Shown: piece after piece, positions 5,254 to 5,831 of the stretch
Layout of the letters: every line of letters starts with the position of its first letter
Numbering within the stretch: the stretch's first letter is position 1
NCBI GenBank assembly: GCA_903958915.1
Contig: CAJBVC010000446.1
Coordinates: forward strand, 1 to 5,831
From: an uncultured beta proteobacterium
Lineage (GTDB): Bacteria > Pseudomonadota > Gammaproteobacteria > Burkholderiales > Burkholderiaceae_C
Reading direction: 5' to 3'
DNA length: 5,831 nt
Program-made: the position numbers and the translations under genes
Notes under the pieces: generated by a model
Seen by the model: only the letters and a program-made list of their open reading frames with translations
Told to the model about the DNA's origin: nothing
Database searches by the model: none

Positions 5254-5311
5254 GAAAAACAGCCGCTAACGCCCATAGAACAAGCGTGAGAAGCTATTGA
5301 ATTAGTAGCGG
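5254..5311 (-). repeat. 58-bp intergenic repeat R3 (between the MCP gene and hipB), terminator-like
   Basis: Third copy, in the same orientation as R1 and R2. The run AAAACAGCCGCTAACGCCC is identical to R2. Read on the minus strand, the second stem CTCACGCTTG - TTCTA - TGGGCGTTAG pairs with a single mismatch, then GCGGCTGTTTTTC gives a five-T run. It stands about 50 bases past the MCP stop, so it may terminate MCP transcription. The first hairpin (GCTAC...ATAGC) retains a 4-bp stem. Confidence 0.78.
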
Positions 5312-5322
5312 ATTAGGCGTCA

Positions 5323-5352
5323 GCCAATCACCGCCACGTCGGTTGCGTTGGC
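5323..5352 (-). other. Two-part hairpin just past the MCP stop
   Basis: The minus strand contains GCCAA ... ACCG - 6-base loop - CGGT ... TTGGC, a 4-bp stem nested within a 5-bp stem with small internal loops, starting 11 bases after the MCP stop codon. No T-run follows, so it is not a convincing intrinsic terminator by itself. It could stabilise the mRNA 3' end together with R3, or be chance. Confidence 0.25.
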
Positions 5353-5363
5353 AATTTGGATGT

Positions 5364-5831
5364 TCACACCTTGAAGAACGTCATGGTCTGCTGCAACTGC
5401 TCGGCCTGGCTGCTCATCTCCTCGCTGGTGGCGGCCAGTTCTTCGGAGCTCGAAGCATTCTGCTGCGTGGTCTGGTTCAACTGTCCCACAGCGCTGTTGA
5501 TCTGACCGACTCCCGAGGACTGCTCGCTGGATGCTGCCGAGATCTCCTGCACCAGGTCTGCGGTCTTGCGAATCGCCGGCACCCTTTGTTCCAGCAGCTT
5601 GCCGGCCTTTTCGGCCAGCTCCACACTGCTAGTGGCTACTTCGCCAATCTCTTGCGCTGCCACCTGGCTGCGTTCTGCCAGTTTGCGCACTTCGGCGGCT
5701 ACCACGGCAAAGCCCTTGCCATGCTCGCCGGCGCGGGCGGCTTCAATCGCAGCATTCAGAGCCAGCAGGTTGGTTTGGGCTGCGATGTCGTCAATGATGC
5801 TGATCTTCTTGGCGATCTGCTTCATGGCGGC
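5364..5831 (-). CDS. Methyl-accepting chemotaxis protein, C-terminal signalling domain (5' part beyond right edge)
   Basis: The visible 155 residues are the cytoplasmic signalling half of a chemoreceptor. The highly conserved hairpin tip that binds CheA and CheW is present: [20 protein letters not shown], then [20 protein letters not shown] and RS. The descending coiled-coil helix ([20 protein letters not shown] to about residue 75) and the second methylation helix ([20 protein letters not shown], then [12 protein letters not shown]) follow. The frame is open to the window edge, so ligand-binding, transmembrane and HAMP parts are out of view. The protein stops right after MTFFKV, without the linker and C-terminal CheR-docking pentapeptide (NWETF type) found in some receptors. 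It is the substrate class of the cheR, cheD and cheB products encoded in this window, and probably belonged directly upstream of cheR. Confidence 0.96.
   Translation of the reverse strand, partial: AAMKQIAKKISIIDDIAAQTNLLALNAAIEAARAGEHGKGFAVVAAEVRKLAERSQVAAQEIGEVATSSVELAEKAGKLLEQRVPAIRKTADLVQEISAASSEQSSGVGQINSAVGQLNQTTQQNASSSEELAATSEEMSSQAEQLQQTMTFFKV

Noticed and set aside
2750..5311. The TA array with repeats as an integron cassette array with attC sites.
   Set aside because: The repeats contain GCGTTAGC-like cores but no paired RYYYAAC ... GTTRRRY boxes at their ends, and no integrase gene or attI is in the window.
5316..5363. A shifted frame after the MCP stop reads [15 protein letters not shown], suggesting a frameshifted receptor tail.
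   Set aside because: It is short, unlike known MCP tails, overlaps a hairpin, and no homology can be asserted without a search.

Overview
The window is a stretch of a proteobacterial chromosome with every recognisable gene on the minus strand. The cheR-cheD-cheB order next to an MCP gene, the GC-rich codon use, and a two-hairpin intergenic repeat that resembles short repeats I associate with Comamonadaceae suggest a betaproteobacterium of the Burkholderiales (Rhodoferax/Acidovorax/Polaromonas-like). That assignment is inference; no rRNA or marker gene is present.

Layout, read in the direction of transcription (right to left): the 3' end of a methyl-accepting chemotaxis protein gene (5831-5364); a 58-bp repeat (R3); a hipBA module with a promoter flanked by two palindromic operators (5203-3604); repeat R2; a vapBC (FitA-like antitoxin / PIN toxin) module with its own palindrome (3534-2821); repeat R1; a ribbon-helix-helix antitoxin / RelE-ParE toxin module with promoter and palindrome (2711-2120); a 164-bp gap that carries an open frame ending in an ATGA overlap with the next gene; then cheR (1955-1152), cheD (1150-626) and the 5' part of cheB (629-1, running off the left edge).

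The chemotaxis genes form the adaptation branch: CheR methylates and CheB demethylates or deamidates receptor glutamates/glutamines, CheD deamidates receptor glutamines, and the MCP is the substrate. cheR-cheD-cheB are packed with a 1-nt gap and a 4-nt overlap, so they are one translationally coupled unit. An MCP gene directly upstream of cheR is the usual arrangement, and here three unrelated type II toxin-antitoxin modules lie between them.

The most notable feature is the organisation of that insert. Each TA module has its own promoter/operator, and each of the three upstream transcription units (MCP, hipBA, vapBC) is followed by a copy of the same 58-bp repeat in the same orientation. On the minus strand each copy reads as hairpin(s) followed by a T-run, so it may act as a terminator. 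No such repeat follows the last toxin gene, so cheRDB may be read from the last TA promoter. Nothing here proves a new class of system; all three TA families are known. The stacked, repeat-punctuated arrangement inside a chemotaxis operon is the part worth checking. No gene-free stretch exceeds 300 bp.
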